DNA of 64,000 nt from Cycas panzhihuaensis (GCA_023213395.1 CM041465.1:128285741-128349740); one strand, 5' to 3'. Counted from the first letter of the stretch, positions 48,888 to 60,638 are shown. The notes: generated by a model from the letters alone, not told the origin. Numbers and translations are program-made.

Positions 48888-49960
48888 TGATCTTATTTTC
48901 AAATCTATTAAAATTTTTAATACTCTTCAAAAAGAGTTTTGGATAAAATTTATTTTTATATGTCCAACTTTTAGAGGCAAGAAAAATGTAATTTAGGGTC
49001 TTAAAATGCAAAAAAAATGCATTTTGATACAACCAGTCCAGTCTCTAGTATAACTAGTCTAGTCTTAGGTGTGACCAAGCCTATCTAAGGTTTAACCGGG
49101 CTTGTTTCAGGTATGACCAAGCTAGTTTTTGGTGCCACCAAAGAATGGAAACCCTCATAAAAAAAATATAATTTAATGGGGAAAATAAGCTCCATTTGAC
49201 ACAAAATTTTAGGAGAACATCTATACAAGTGTTCTCTAGCTAATGGGAGAAAGAACGTAGAGGTTTTAATTGATTTTAATCAATTTTTAATTGATCAAAA
49301 AAGGGATTACAAAAACTAAAGAGAAATAATAGAAAAATGGATTTTCAAGTTGAATAAACTTTGGAAAATAGAAAAATTATCGAGATTTGTCAAGGAGGCA
49401 AGGAGAAGCATCCAACAATCACATACGCAGTGAGAGGAGTGAGAAAACTTGGGAAATAACTTAGAATAGTAGCCTAAATATTAAAATTGAACTAAAACTA
49501 AGACTATATAGGGAACAAATAAGAAAGAAAACATAGAAGTAGAATAGATAGGATAGGAGCTCAGAATGAAGAGCCCAAAACTATTTGTGAGGAATGGAAG
49601 GAGTGCAAGAAGGTTCAGACATAGCCAGTACAAGAAAATAACAGCCAGAGCAATCTTGGGAAGATGTCCAAGTTGGAAGAGATTTCAGAAGTGGTTTTGT
49701 AGCTGAACTAAAGGTAAAACCTCATATCAAAATCTTTGAAAAATATACCAGAGAGTATGCAACAACTAACATTATGCTCAGCATTCATTAATCCAATCCT
49801 AGATTGTTGTAGAAGTCCCAAAGAAGCTTAATAGAGTGCTAAAAACAAAAAATAAACAATTTATAAGAACACTTTAAATATGAAAATGTATTTTATCATA
49901 TATTGATTCTAAGTTATTTCAATTAGAATAAATCTTATTTTTTCCATTTAACTTAGATCA
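48888..49960 (+). repeat. LTR2, shared by copies 1 and 2 of family C
   Basis: Preceded by the polypurine tract AAAAAGAGGGAG (about 48873-48884) of copy 1 and followed by the primer-binding site of copy 2, so it acts as 3' LTR for one unit and 5' LTR for the next. Five 21-bp repeat units lie at about 49027-49131. Confidence 0.88.
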
Positions 49961-49971
49961 ATATTTATTTT

Positions 49972-49983
49972 TGGTATTAGAGC
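49972..49983 (+). promoter_or_regulatory. Primer-binding site after LTR2
   Basis: TGGTATTAGAGC, the initiator tRNA-Met complement with one transition. Confidence 0.85.
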
Positions 49984-50052
49984 ATAATTTTTAAAACCCT
50001 TAGGAGTTTAGGAATTTTTGATGAAAAAAAGAAAAGAAAAGAAAAACCTTCA

Positions 50053-53000
50053 TTGTTTTACCATGTGAAAGAGTATATGAAAATTAGGTTTCAATACCAA
50101 TTAACTAGTGAACCTTTAACCAAACCTCTTGAAAAAAAGTATAGACAACAAAGGAAAATGGTTGAACTAGAACAACATATGGAGAAAAGGTTCTTGAAGA
50201 TGGAACAAGATCTCAATAAGTTAACTCAACTCATGGAACAACTTATTTCTTAATGGGTCACATCCTCTTCAATAGCCAAATACAAGAAAAAGAAAGAAGA
50301 TAAACCTATTAAAGAAGAGACAAATGAAGGTACCTAAGAGGGACCTATAGATGACCAGTAAGATGAGGAAGAAGGAGATGACAATCCTTTGATAGTGCAT
50401 CCATTCAAGGTAGAGGTAAATTTTAAATTACTTATCTATGAAGCAACCTTAGATGATGAGAAGTTAGATAATTGGTTATACTAATTAGAGACATACCTCT
50501 TAATTTATAGGTATAAGAACTAGTAGAGAATCACCTTTTCTAGATTAAAATTCTCTAAACATGCATTGGTTTAGTGGAATACATACCTCAAATCCCATCA
50601 TGTGGCTAAAATCATATGGAAGTAATACAAAGTTCTCATAAAGAAAGAATTTTATCCCATTAGGTATGAAGAGCAAAAAAGGATAGATGGCAATATTATA
50701 AACAAGAAAGAGGCCAAAATGTCCAGGATTTCATAACAAAATTACATAAGCAAGTTGTTGTGTTAAACATCTCTTTACTTGAAAAATATATAATGCTAAA
50801 ATATATTGGAGGATTACACTAACATATTTAGCAATAACTTTAATTATTTGAAGTGAAGACACCTGATGAAGCCAATAAAAAAGTAATTGCCATAGAGAAG
50901 ACAAACAAGAAGATTTTTGCAGAGAGGAAATGTTTTGCAACTTAAGAAAATAACAATAAACCTTTCCAAGGAAAAAAGTTTCTAAGAAAAGTAGAACAAT
51001 AATCAATTAGAGGGTTTGGAAAAAAGAAGCAAGTCAATACCACTCAAATCAAAGTCTTCTACACACATTGCAAGTATATAAGTCACAACATGGAAGATTG
51101 TTTATTTTTACATCTAGAGAAGCAGCCCAAGAATAAGGGAAAAGCTAAGGGAAAAGTAAAGCTATATTTAATTCTATAGGAGATGAAGATATTCATGTCA
51201 CTAAAGAAGCTAATGAGAAGTTGATGCTTATGGCTAATGCTAGCCCAAAAATAGCCATCAATAAGTTAATCTAGAGATTAGAGAGGACCTCTTCATGGTG
51301 AGAATCCAACTGAAATAAAGTATGGTTGATGTCATTTTTTATAGAAGAAGCCAAAAGAATTTAATCTCACAGGCATTACTGAAGAAGCTGGGATTAAAGA
51401 TGCATGCACATGCACATCGAAAACCATATCCTTTTAGATGACTGCAAAATGATTTAAAACTAGAAGTTACTCATGAATGTAATTTTAAATTTATAATTTC
51501 TAAAAAGTTTATTAATGAAATTAAATGTGAATTAGTTCCTTTAGATGTTTATCAAGTTGTGTTTGGCAGCCTATATCTCTATGATAGAGATGGAGTCTAT
51601 CATAGAAGATTGAGAAAGATTTGACTTATCAAGAATGGGAAACCATATTTTATTAATGCATCAAAATTGTAAAAGAAGATCTCCCTCATATCCTCCCAAT
51701 AAGCAAAAAGATTGATTAATGCTTATGGAAAATTCATGCTACTGATGATGAAGTGAAAGGTAGAAGAAAAGGAGCAAGCAAATTTCTCAACATAGGGGTT
51801 GGATAGGAAACAATTATAGCAGATTGAAGGCCTAAGGAATAGGTATAATAACATATTCTAGGAGCCAAAAGGGTTGAAACCTAAGAGGGAAATTGAGCAT
51901 AAAATCCAGTCAGTTATTGATTCACTGTTGTCCAACCTTAGTCTCTACCAAAACTCAATTTTAGAGAATGAAGAGATCAAGAAGTAGATTTAATAACTCT
52001 TGGAGCAAGGAGTAATCAAGCCAATTTATTCCTCTTGCAGTTCACCTATTGTTTTGGTACCAAAGAAAGATGGAGGATGGATAATGTGTATTGAGTACTG
52101 AGCTTTGAATAAGATCACCATAAGGAATCAACATCCCCTATAATTGATAGATGACTTGTTAGACTAGCTATAATTTGTAAGATATTTTAGCAAGTTAGAC
52201 CTAAAATTAGGCTACTATTATGTTCAAATCTAGGAGGAGGATACTTAAAAGATAATATTTAAATTGAAATAAGGGTTTTTTGAGTAGATGGTGATGCCTT
52301 TTAGTTTATGCAAGACACCTGCCACCTTCATGAGGTTGATGAATAAGGTATTAAGACCCTTCATTGATGATTTTATCATTATTTATCTATATGATATTCT
52401 AATGTTTAGTTAGACTTAAGAGGAGCACCTCCAATGTGTTTAGCAAGTGCTTAAAGTTATTCAAGAGAAATATCTAAAACTTAACCTTAAGAAATGCAAG
52501 TTTAGAAAGCAATCTCTCATCTTCTTAATTTTTGTAGTTAAAGGAGGAGAATTAAAGATTAACATAGTAAAAATTAAAGTCATTCTCAATTGGTCCATAC
52601 CCAAGACAACCAAATAGGTAAGAAGTTTCGTTAGTACTTATCAATATTTAAGAAAATTTATTTTTAAATTCTCTCAAATTATAGTACCTCTACATGCATT
52701 AATAGGAGGGCATGCAAAGTTCCATTGGGGGAATGAAGAAGAGAAAGTTTTCAAGCTTTTAACAAAAAATTTGTAAAGCATTAATGTTGGCCTTACCCTT
52801 ATTGTAGAAACCATTTGAGTTGGAGATCAATGCTTTAGTCTATTCCATGGGAGTAGTGTTAAAGTAAGAGGGAAGACCAATAACATACCATTCAGAGACT
52901 TTTAATAGAGTTGTAATAAACTGCCAAACTAATGATAAGGAGCTCTATGCATTAATTTGTACATGGAAGATGAGGCATTCAAACCTATTTTGGAGTAGCT

Positions 53001-54400
53001 ACAATAGGGAAAGATAATTTCTTTTTTTTAACTAAGAGATGGTATAATTTTCAAGCATGATAATCTTTACATTCCAAAGCATGCAGATTAAATGAAGTGG
53101 GTAAGAGAAGCTTATACCTCTCAAATTGTAGGACACTTTGGAGTGGGAAAAACTTTATTAAATTTATAGCAATATATGTATTGGCCTAATATGTAGCAAG
53201 GCGTGACTATAATAGTATGAGGATGTACATTGTATAGCACATTAAAACTTGCCAATAGGAAGTTGGGATTATACACTCTATTTCTTATGCCATCACAACC
53301 ATGGGAGAGTATCTCCATGGATTTTCTCAGAGGACTATCATAGACTAAAAATGGTACAGATTATTATTTATAGTTATTAATCAATTCACTCAAATGATGG
53401 TGTTGATTCCCTATAGGAAGACATATATAAAAGAAAATATAGCTAGACTATTTTTGCAACATATATGGAAGTATTTTAGGCTTCTTAACTCTATCATTTC
53501 TAATTGCATATACAAAAGTATTTTGGGTTTTCTAACTCTATTATTTCTGATTGATACAGGAGATTTTTGAGCTATTTTTGGTAAACTCTTTGGGAAATGA
53601 TAGATATGAAGTTGAAGATAAGCATGGCCTTTCATCCTCAAATAGATGACTAGACTAAATTCATCAATAGTATGTTAGTATAACTATTACAAGGATATAA
53701 TGCCAAGCATTCTAAGACTTAGGATGAAAGTCTCCCATACATATAGTCTACCTTCAACAAAGCTATCCATAGCTCAACTTAAAAATCACCATTTGAGATA
53801 TGTTTAGGATTTCTACCTACAAGTCCATTTGATTTAGAATTTTAAGCTCAACTTACTATAGGAAATGGAAAGGAGGAAGAAGGACAAGAGAAGGCACAAA
53901 GATTTTTAGAAAGAATTAGAAAAATACATCAACAGATTAAGTAGCAACTTCAAAAATCTTAGCAGATATATAAACAAAGACATGATTCATATAAAACCAA
54001 CCATTCTTTTAAGGAAAGAGATCAAGTTTAGTTACATCTCAATAAGAAAAGATTGCAAGGTGAAGGTAAAAAGTTGAAGCCTATATATTATGGTCCTTTT
54101 AAAATTTTGAAGAAGATTAGAAAAAATGCTTTTCAGCTTAAATTACTAGAAATCATAAAGATATATTTAGTGGTGAATGTTGAGAATCTAAAGATATTCA
54201 AGGCATCTATGTTAGATAAAGATGAAGATGGTATTCCACTCTTACCAAATTTGGAGGAGTTGTGAGTGGAGAAAGAAGAAATAATGCAAAATAATTACAT
54301 TATTCAAAAGAAGAAAACCATAACCAGAAGAGGCATAATTAAATCCTTTAGGATTAGAGAGAAAGGATAAGTTTCCAATAAAGTAAAATAGTACAGTTGG
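50053..54400 (+). pseudogene. Family C gypsy gag-pol, copy 2
   Basis: An open gag start (50053-50253) carries EPLTKPLEKKYRQQRKMVELEQHMEKR, a charged helical N-terminus. Capsid blocks follow to ~50900. The zinc knuckle is near 51060, THCKYISHNMEDC with its first Cys lost. A protease-like region is at 51300-51630. RT at 52030-52900 has VLVPKKDGGWIMCIEY, SKLDL and YDILMF. About 280 bp present in copy 1 (47132-47413, RNase H end) are absent here at ~52955. Integrase has a 48-bp tandem duplication at 53459-53553. The open tail 54053-54265 matches 48442-48675 of copy 1. Many stops; dead. Confidence 0.82.
53459..53553 (+). repeat. ~48-bp tandem duplication in copy 2 integrase
   Basis: ACATATATGGAAGTATTTTAGG...TTCTAATTG is followed by a second diverged copy ATATACAAAAGTATTTTGGG...TTCTGATTG. 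Copy 1 has the segment once (about 47915-47965). Confidence 0.8.
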
Positions 54401-54477
54401 GAGAAGGGAAGAATCAAATTCCCTCACTTATAATTATAAGGCTCATGAGGCCATGAACTCCTAAAAAGGGGGAGTTT

Positions 54478-55540
54478 TGATCTTATTTTAAATCTATTAA
54501 AATCTATAATGCCCTTTAAAAAGAGTTTTGGATAGAATTTATTTTCATGTGTCTAGCCTTTAGAGGTAAAAAAATACAACTCAAGCTCTTAAAATACAAA
54601 AAATATATATTCTGGTATGACCAGTCTAGTCTTCAGTATGAGCAATCCAGTCTCAGGTGTGACTAGGCCAATCTTAGGTATGACCAAGCCTATCTCAGGT
54701 ACAACCAAGCTAGTTTTTGGTGTAATAAAAAAATGATAGCCCTCATAGAAAACACAATTTGATAAGGAAAATGAACTCTGTTTGATATGAAATTTTAGGG
54801 GAACATTCATACAAAAGTCCTTTAGTTAATAAGAGAAAGAAAATAGAAGTTTTGATTAATTTTAATAAGTTTTTAATTGATCAAAAAAGGGATTAGAAAA
54901 ATAGAAGAGAAATAATAGAAAAATAGATTTTAAAGCTAAACAAATTTCAAAAAAATAGAAAAACCACCCAGATCTATCTAAGAGGCAAGGAGAAGCACAC
55001 AACAATGGAATACATAGTGAGAGGAGTGAAAAAACTTGGGAGATAGCTTAGAATAGTAGCCCTAATATAAAAATTACTACAAAACTAAGACTACATAGGG
55101 AATAAACAAGAACAAAAGCATGAAAGTGGAGTGAATAGGATAGTATCCTAGATTAAATAGCCCAAAACTATTTGTGAAGCATAGGAGGAGTCCAAGAAGG
55201 TTTAGATGTAATTGGTATAAGAAGAAGATAGCTAATCTTGGAAAGATGCCCAAGTTGGAAGAGATTCTAGAAGTGGTTTTATGGCTTAACAAAGGGAAAC
55301 ATCTCACATCAAAGTCTTTGGAAAATATACTAGAGAGTATACAGTAGCCAATATTATAACTAGCATTCATTAATCCAATCCTAGATTATTATAGCTATCC
55401 AAAAGAAGCTTAATAGAGTGCCAAATAAAAATAAAGAATTTGTAAGAACATTTAAAATATAAAAAATATATTTTATTATATATTAATTTTGAGTTATTCC
55501 AATTGGAATAAATCTTATTTTTTCTATTCAATTCATATCA
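54478..55540 (+). repeat. LTR3, shared by copies 2 and 3 of family C
   Basis: Preceded by AAAAAGGGGGAG (about 54463-54474) and followed by a primer-binding site at 55552. It contains five exact-length 21-bp units at 54615-54719, each beginning GTATGACCA or variant. The minus-strand open frame over it (54810-54589) is a product of the repeat. Confidence 0.88.
54615..54719 (+). repeat. 21-bp minisatellite within LTR3
   Basis: Five 21-bp units, consensus GTATGACCAAGCCTATCTCAG. The equivalent arrays are 49027-49131 in LTR2 (five units) and 41281-41335 in LTR1 (two to three). Confidence 0.9.
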
Positions 55541-55551
55541 ATGTATATTTT

Positions 55552-55563
55552 TAGTATTAGAGC
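55552..55563 (+). promoter_or_regulatory. Primer-binding site after LTR3
   Basis: TAGTATTAGAGC, two transitions away from the initiator tRNA-Met complement. Confidence 0.8.
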
Positions 55564-55732
55564 ATAGTTTTTAAAACCCTTGGGAGTTAAGGAATTCTTG
55601 AAGAAAAAAAGAAAAGAAAAATCCTCATTATTTTGCCATATAAAAGAGTCTATGAAAACTAGGTTTTAATAATAATTAAATGGTAAACCTTTGTGTAAAC
55701 CTCTTGAGAAAGAGCATAGACAGTGAAGAAAA

Positions 55733-57773
55733 ATGGTTGAACCAGAACAAGAAATAGAGAACAGGTTCTTAAAGATGGAGCAAAATCTTATTAAGTTAAC
55801 TTGAATTGTGGCACAACTTATTTCTCAATATGTCACATCCTCTTCAACAACCAAAGGTAAGAAAAAGGAAGAAGATGAACCAGTAAAAGAAGAGATAATT
55901 GAAGGTGCCCAAGAGGGACCAGTAGACAACCAACAAGATGAAGAAGAAGGAGATAATAGTCCTTTGATAGTAAATCCATTCAAGGTAGAGGTAAAGCCCA
56001 AATTTCCTATCTATGATGGAACCTTAGATGCTAAGAAATTAGATAATTAGTTGGACTAATTAGAGATATACTTCTTAATTTATGGGTATAAGAACTAGTA
56101 GAGAATGACCTTTGTTAGATTAAAACTCTTTTAAAATGCATTGGTTTAGTGGAATCGATACCTCAAATCCCATTATATGGTTGAAATAATATGGTAGTAA
56201 TTCAAAGCTCTCATAAAGAAGCAATTTTATTGCATTATATATGAAGAGCAACAAAGGATAAGATGGTAGTATTATAGATAAGAAAGAGGCCAAAATGTCT
56301 AAATTTACACAACAAAATTTCAAAAGCAAGTTGTTGTGTTGGGCATCTCTTTACTTGATAAATATATAATACTAAAATATATTGGAGGATTACACCAACA
56401 TATTCAGAAAGAACTTTAATTATTTTAAGTGAAGATGCTTAATGAAGCCAGTAAAAAGCGATCACCATAGAAAAAAGGAACAAGAAGATTTACGCAAAGA
56501 GGAAAAGGTTTACATCTTAAGAAGGTAGCAACAAACCTACCTAAGAAAAGAAGTTTCTAAGAAAGTAGGACAGTAGTCAATTAGAGGTTTTGACAAAAAG
56601 AAGTAAGTCAATACCACTCAAATCAAAATCTTCTATATACATTATAAGTAGACAAGTCATATCATAAAAGATTGTTAGTTTTCACATCTGGAGAAGTGAC
56701 CCAAGAACAAGGAAAAAGGTAAAGTTTTACTTAATTCTATATGAGATAAAGATATTTATGGCACTAAAGGAGCCAACAAGAAGTTGATACTTATGGCCAA
56801 TGATGAGCCCAAAAATAACCATCACCAAGTTGATCTAAAGACTAGAAAGGAGCTTTTCATGGTAAGAATCCAAGTGAAACAAAGTATGGTTGATGTTATT
56901 TTTTATAGAGCAAGCCAAAAGAATTTAGTCTTACAAGCATTAGTGAAGAAGCTGTGATTAAAAATACATGCACATCCAAAACCATATCCTCTTTGATAAC
57001 TATAAAAAGATTCAAACTACAAGTTACTCACTATTATAAGTTCAAATTTATAATTTTTAAAAAGTTTATTGATGAAGTTAAATATGAATTAGTTCCTTTA
57101 GATGTTTATAAAATTGTGTTTGGTAGCCCATATCTTTATGATAGAGATGGAATCCATCATAAATGGTTAATAAAGATTTAACTCATCAAGGATAAGAAAT
57201 TATATTTAATTAATGCCTCAAAACCATAAAAGAAGATCTCCCTCATATCCTCCCAATAAGCAAAAAGATTGATTAATGTTTATGGAAAATTATGCTACTG
57301 ATGGTAAAGCAAAAGGTAGAAGAAAAAGAGCAAGTAGACTCCTCAACATAGGCACTGGGTAGGAAACAATCACAGTAGATTGAAGGCCTAAGGAATAGGT
57401 ATAATTATGTATTCCATGAGCTAAAAGGGATGCCCCCTAAGAGGGAAATTAAGCATGAAAACTATCTAATTACCAATTCACCTTTGTCCAACCTTAGTCT
57501 CTACCAAAACTCAATTTTAAAGAATGAAGAGATTAAGAAGTAGCTTCCAAAACATTGGAGTAAGGAGTGATCAAGCCAAGTTGTTCCCCTTGTAGTTCAC
57601 CTATTGTTTTGGTACCAAAGAAAGATAGAGAATGGAGAATATGTTTTGACTATCAAGATTTAAACAAGATCACCATAAAGAATTAACATCCCCTACCATG
57701 GATAGATTACTTATTAAACTAGTTATAGTCCACAAGATATTTTAGCAAGTTGGACCTAAAATTAAGCTACTGT
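55733..57773 (+). pseudogene. Family C gypsy gag-pol, copy 3, truncated in RT
   Basis: The acidic linker 55808-56050 is open (KKKEEDEPVKEE, QQDEEEGDN, KFPIYDGTLDAKKLDN). Capsid blocks follow (RLKLF, LVWWN as LV*WN, WQYYR, ERGQNV) to ~56450, then a zinc knuckle near 56636 (YIHYKQTSHIIKDC, decayed). The protease-like segment 56954-57181 has ELVPLDVYKIVFGSPYLYDRDGIHH. RT starts at ~57600 with [27 protein letters not shown] and stops in SKLDLKLSYC at 57773, where unrelated sequence begins. The truncation removes the rest of pol and any 3' LTR. Confidence 0.82.
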
Positions 57774-58292
57774 CTATTGAGAAAACTAGGTCCTAATAAC
57801 TAGAAACTACCACCAAGATCTAAACCAGTTATAGGAATTAAAATTAAAATTTAACATACAAGTTCCTAAACTAGAGATAATACAATAAATAAATTAAAAA
57901 GCTAAATCATCATATATATACCACATATAACATAGTAAAACCCAAGCAGTATGATAAGGAAACATCCACACAAGAAAGGTATAGATCTTTACTATCTAAG
58001 AATAGAAAATATACATAATATATAGTAAGATACTCATTGTAATAACAACAAACTATCTTTACTTAATATAGGACATCCAATCTATTGAATACCATCAACA
58101 TAATAAAAAAACACCCTAAATTAGGCTATATGAAAGATCCATACAAGGCATAAATCTTGACCATTAAATTTAGGGTATTTTGAATGAATGACCATGATTC
58201 TCTTTACAATTTAGTATGTTTCACAGTGTTACCATTTTGGGTTAGGGCCTTTTTCCCTTGAACCCCCTCTTTATAGGGGGTTTTACCTCCCC
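57774..58292. other. Unassigned ~520 bp between truncated copy 3 and LTR4
   Basis: Begins TGTCTATTGAGAAAAC at the abrupt end of copy 3 and has no coding motif. The start with TG suggests the edge of another LTR or a solo LTR, but no partner is in the window. A GC-rich purine/pyrimidine stretch with CCCCCTCTTTATAGGGGG (58263-58280, a small hairpin) ends it just before LTR4. Confidence 0.4.
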
Positions 58293-59422
58293 TGATCTGT
58301 TTCGGATCTTTAAAATACTCTAAATACTTTGTTTTTCATGTAAATGGTCTTTATGTAGTAAAAATTTGCCTTAAAAAAGGCTTAATGGTCTTCATTTAGT
58401 AGAAACATGCCTTTAAAAGGCTTAAAAAAATGTAAAAATGTATTTCTACAAGTTTAAAAAGGTGCTACTAAGGTGCTATAACTACTATCAAGGTACTATT
58501 AAGGTGCTACAACTACTATCAAGGTGCTACTAACTGCTACCAAAGTGCTACGCAAGTGCTACGACTACTACAGAGCTACTACAGGCTGCTATGGAACTAC
58601 TACAGAACTGCGAAGACTGCTACACAAAAGTCAAAAAATGAAAAAATAAGAAAAACGAAAATGGTTTTAGTGGCACAAACGAAAATCGTTTGGCATGAAA
58701 TTTGAGGAGAGGGTATGCATATATGTCATCTACGTATTTAAAGAGGAAAAACTCTAAAATAAAAGAATTTTTCCAAGATTTAATCAGCCATTTTAAAACC
58801 TATTAGGAAACAGAAAAATAACCCCAAATGAAAACACTTTTAAGCAAAATTCTGGGAAGGAATCGGGGGATCTCGATAGAGATTTTTGATAGAAAGAAGA
58901 GGACGCCACAGCCCTAGACGCAGTACAGAGAAAGATTGAAGAAAAGCTTCAAGAAAAATCATTTTTCTAAAAAGTGAATGGCTCCAAGACTAAAATCTAC
59001 ATTGGGAGAAAAAGACGAAAAATGCAGCAAAATAAACCTATTGCGGGGATCTTAAAGGAGCTTGGAATATCGTAGTTATAGCCGAGTGGAGAAGACAGTA
59101 GTTATAGTAGTCCCAGAAAGAGACGCTAGCCAGTTCTTCTTCACTAAAACGAGGTTTTTGGTAATAAATAACCAAAAACGTTTTTGTAGACTTCAAGACG
59201 GAGGTTCTAGAGGACGAGTAGCAGCTCAAGGAGTGCCCAGCACTCAATTTCTCTCTCCCAAAATGCTGTAGTAGTCCCTTGCATGCTCAATAGAGCACAA
59301 ATAAATGAAGTTTTATAAGAAAATTCTAAATATTTCTAATTCTATGTAATAATAATGTAAATTATTTTAGATTTTGTTTCAATTGGTTAAAGTCTTCACT
59401 TTCCCATTCAAGATTCAGATCA
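58293..59422 (+). repeat. LTR4, 5' LTR of a younger family C relative
   Basis: Starts TGATCTGTTTCGGATC and ends AGATTCAGATCA, like LTR1-3, and is alignable in patches (for example TTTGGCATGAAATTT and the 3' ~150 bp). It keeps CpGs and higher GC, so it is younger or from a less methylated lineage. In place of the 21-bp units it carries a different array (58450-58626). Confidence 0.75.
58450..58626 (+). repeat. GCTAC-rich imperfect tandem array within LTR4
   Basis: Repeats of AAGGTGCTA, ACTACTATC and GCTACTACAGA with periods near 20 and 35 bp. It lies at the same place in the LTR as the 21-bp array of LTR2/LTR3 but has an unrelated unit. Confidence 0.75.
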
Positions 59423-59429
59423 ATATTTT

Positions 59430-59441
59430 TGGTATCAAAGC
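59430..59441 (+). promoter_or_regulatory. Primer-binding site after LTR4
   Basis: TGGTATCAAAGC, the initiator tRNA-Met complement with one G-to-A change. Confidence 0.85.
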
Positions 59442-59538
59442 TAGTTTCTTGAAACCCTTAGGATTTTAGGGATTTTAAAGAAAAGGAAAGAAAAGAAGAA
59501 GAAAAAAAAACCTCTTGCTTTCATTGTTGGATTTTTTT

Positions 59539-59735
59539 ATGAAAACCAGATATCAATATTTGTTAACCGGTGAACCATTAACTGAACCTCTTGAGAGAGA
59601 AAAAAAATAGCAAAGAAAGATGGCTGATCCAAAACAGAAAATGGAAGAAAGCTTTGTAAAAATAGAGTAAAACTATAGCAGAAGCTTTTAACCTAATTCA
59701 GAAATAACTCAAAGATTCGCGGATACTAGTCTAAT
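59539..59735 (+). pseudogene. gag N-terminus of the LTR4 element, cut off
   Basis: ATG 59539 opens MKTRYQYLLTGEPLTEPLERE, close to the family C start at 50080 (the same EPLTKPLEK wording), then a TAG. ATG 59620 opens MADPKQKMEESFVKIE, equivalent to MVELEQHMEKRFLKMEQ of copy 2. A few more codons are alignable before the 3' LTR of the minus-strand chromovirus begins near 59740. Confidence 0.75.
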
Positions 59736-59739
59736 ATAG

Positions 59740-60175
59740 ATTTGAACAGATCTCTTCAATCTCAAATAATAATGAATATAGGAAATTCACCATAAAACAC
59801 CAAAATAAAGTAATGGAAATAGTACTAATAAAGGTAAATATATTGTGCAAAATATAAACAAAATATCCTTACTGAATGACTGCCCTTTGAGGCGAGAATC
59901 CTCCAAATATCTCAGGCCAAAAGGCTGAGCCAACTGCAGCCCTAGAGCCAAAACTGTAGAAGAGATCTAATCCAAAGTGATGATACCAAATGAGGGCTTT
60001 GTTCCCTATTCATAGTGGTCGATTATTATCTTGTTTGAAGTCGACCAGAATTAAGACAATTCATTGGGAGTGAACCATTAATGAAGTCGGCCAGAAGACT
60101 AACTTCCTGCGCTCATTTCTGGGGTTTAAGTCGGTTGATAGGCCCCTAAAGAGAGGGTTTTCCTAGAACGCAATA
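59740..60175 (-). repeat. 3' LTR of the young chromovirus
   Basis: The right edge (LTR start on the element strand) is TATTGCGTTCTAGG next to the polypurine tract. The left edge is approximate, where LTR4-element gag stops being alignable (candidate TGAACAGATC at 59743). Length about 435 bp. Confidence 0.7.
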
Positions 60176-60189
60176 AGTCCCCCCCCCTG
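60176..60189 (-). other. Polypurine tract of the young chromovirus
   Basis: On the element strand TTCAGGGGGGGGGACT directly before the LTR. Confidence 0.85.
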
Positions 60190-60249
60190 AAAATAATGAT
60201 TTGCCCTCAAAGCATTGGTAGCTTTGGAAATTACTGTATCCATTCATCT

Positions 60250-60638
60250 GACTCCCATGTCGCGTCTTCTATATCCAATGTCTGCCATTTTATGAGGTAC
60301 TCTTTGATTTGTCTTATTCGAAGTTGCCTGGTGTGAATTTAGAGTATCTGTTCTGGTTCTAGTATAATTTTTCCTTCTTCATTGAGTTCTGGCAAGGATG
60401 TTTGTGGTACTATCTTGTCGCCAATCTTTTTCTTTAGGCATGAAACATGAAAGGTATCATGGATCTTTCGTGTTGTCAGTAAATTAAGTTTGTAGGCTAC
60501 TTCCCCAATTCTGTCAAGTATTTGATATGGTCCAAAATATCGGGGAGCAAGCTTTTGTGTCTTCATCTTATTCAATGATATTTGTTTGTATGGTTGTAAC
60601 CGGAGAAAAACTCAGTCATATTTCTGGAAGCTCCTTTC
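60250..60638 (-). pseudogene. Integrase C-terminal domain and chromodomain, young chromovirus
   Basis: The 60575-60339 frame reads KLAPRYFGPYQILDRIGEVAYKLNL, then IHDTFHVSCLKKKIGDKIVP and LPELNEEGKIILEPEQIL, the gypsy integrase tail. After one TAG it goes on with TRQLRIRQIKEYLIKWQTL and EDATWES, a chromodomain core with its aromatic/acidic residues. That domain steers integration by binding histone marks and places the element among chromoviruses. Upstream of 60575, two codons (an Arg/Trp pair) have become TGA between QRERSF-like and VFLRLQPYKQ segments. Confidence 0.88.

Noticed and set aside
54589-54810. Minus-strand ORF with a seven-residue peptide repeat
   Set aside because: Produced by the 21-bp minisatellite of LTR3, whose period is a multiple of three. 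No protein evidence.
58263-58280. Hairpin CCCCCTCTTTATAGGGGG as a bacterial-type terminator
   Set aside because: The context is plant retroelement DNA, so a rho-independent terminator makes no sense. It is noted only as a small inverted repeat.
59038-59271. Overlapping 69-codon ORFs on both strands
   Set aside because: They fall inside LTR4 and have no motif; shadow frames of a CpG-retaining LTR.
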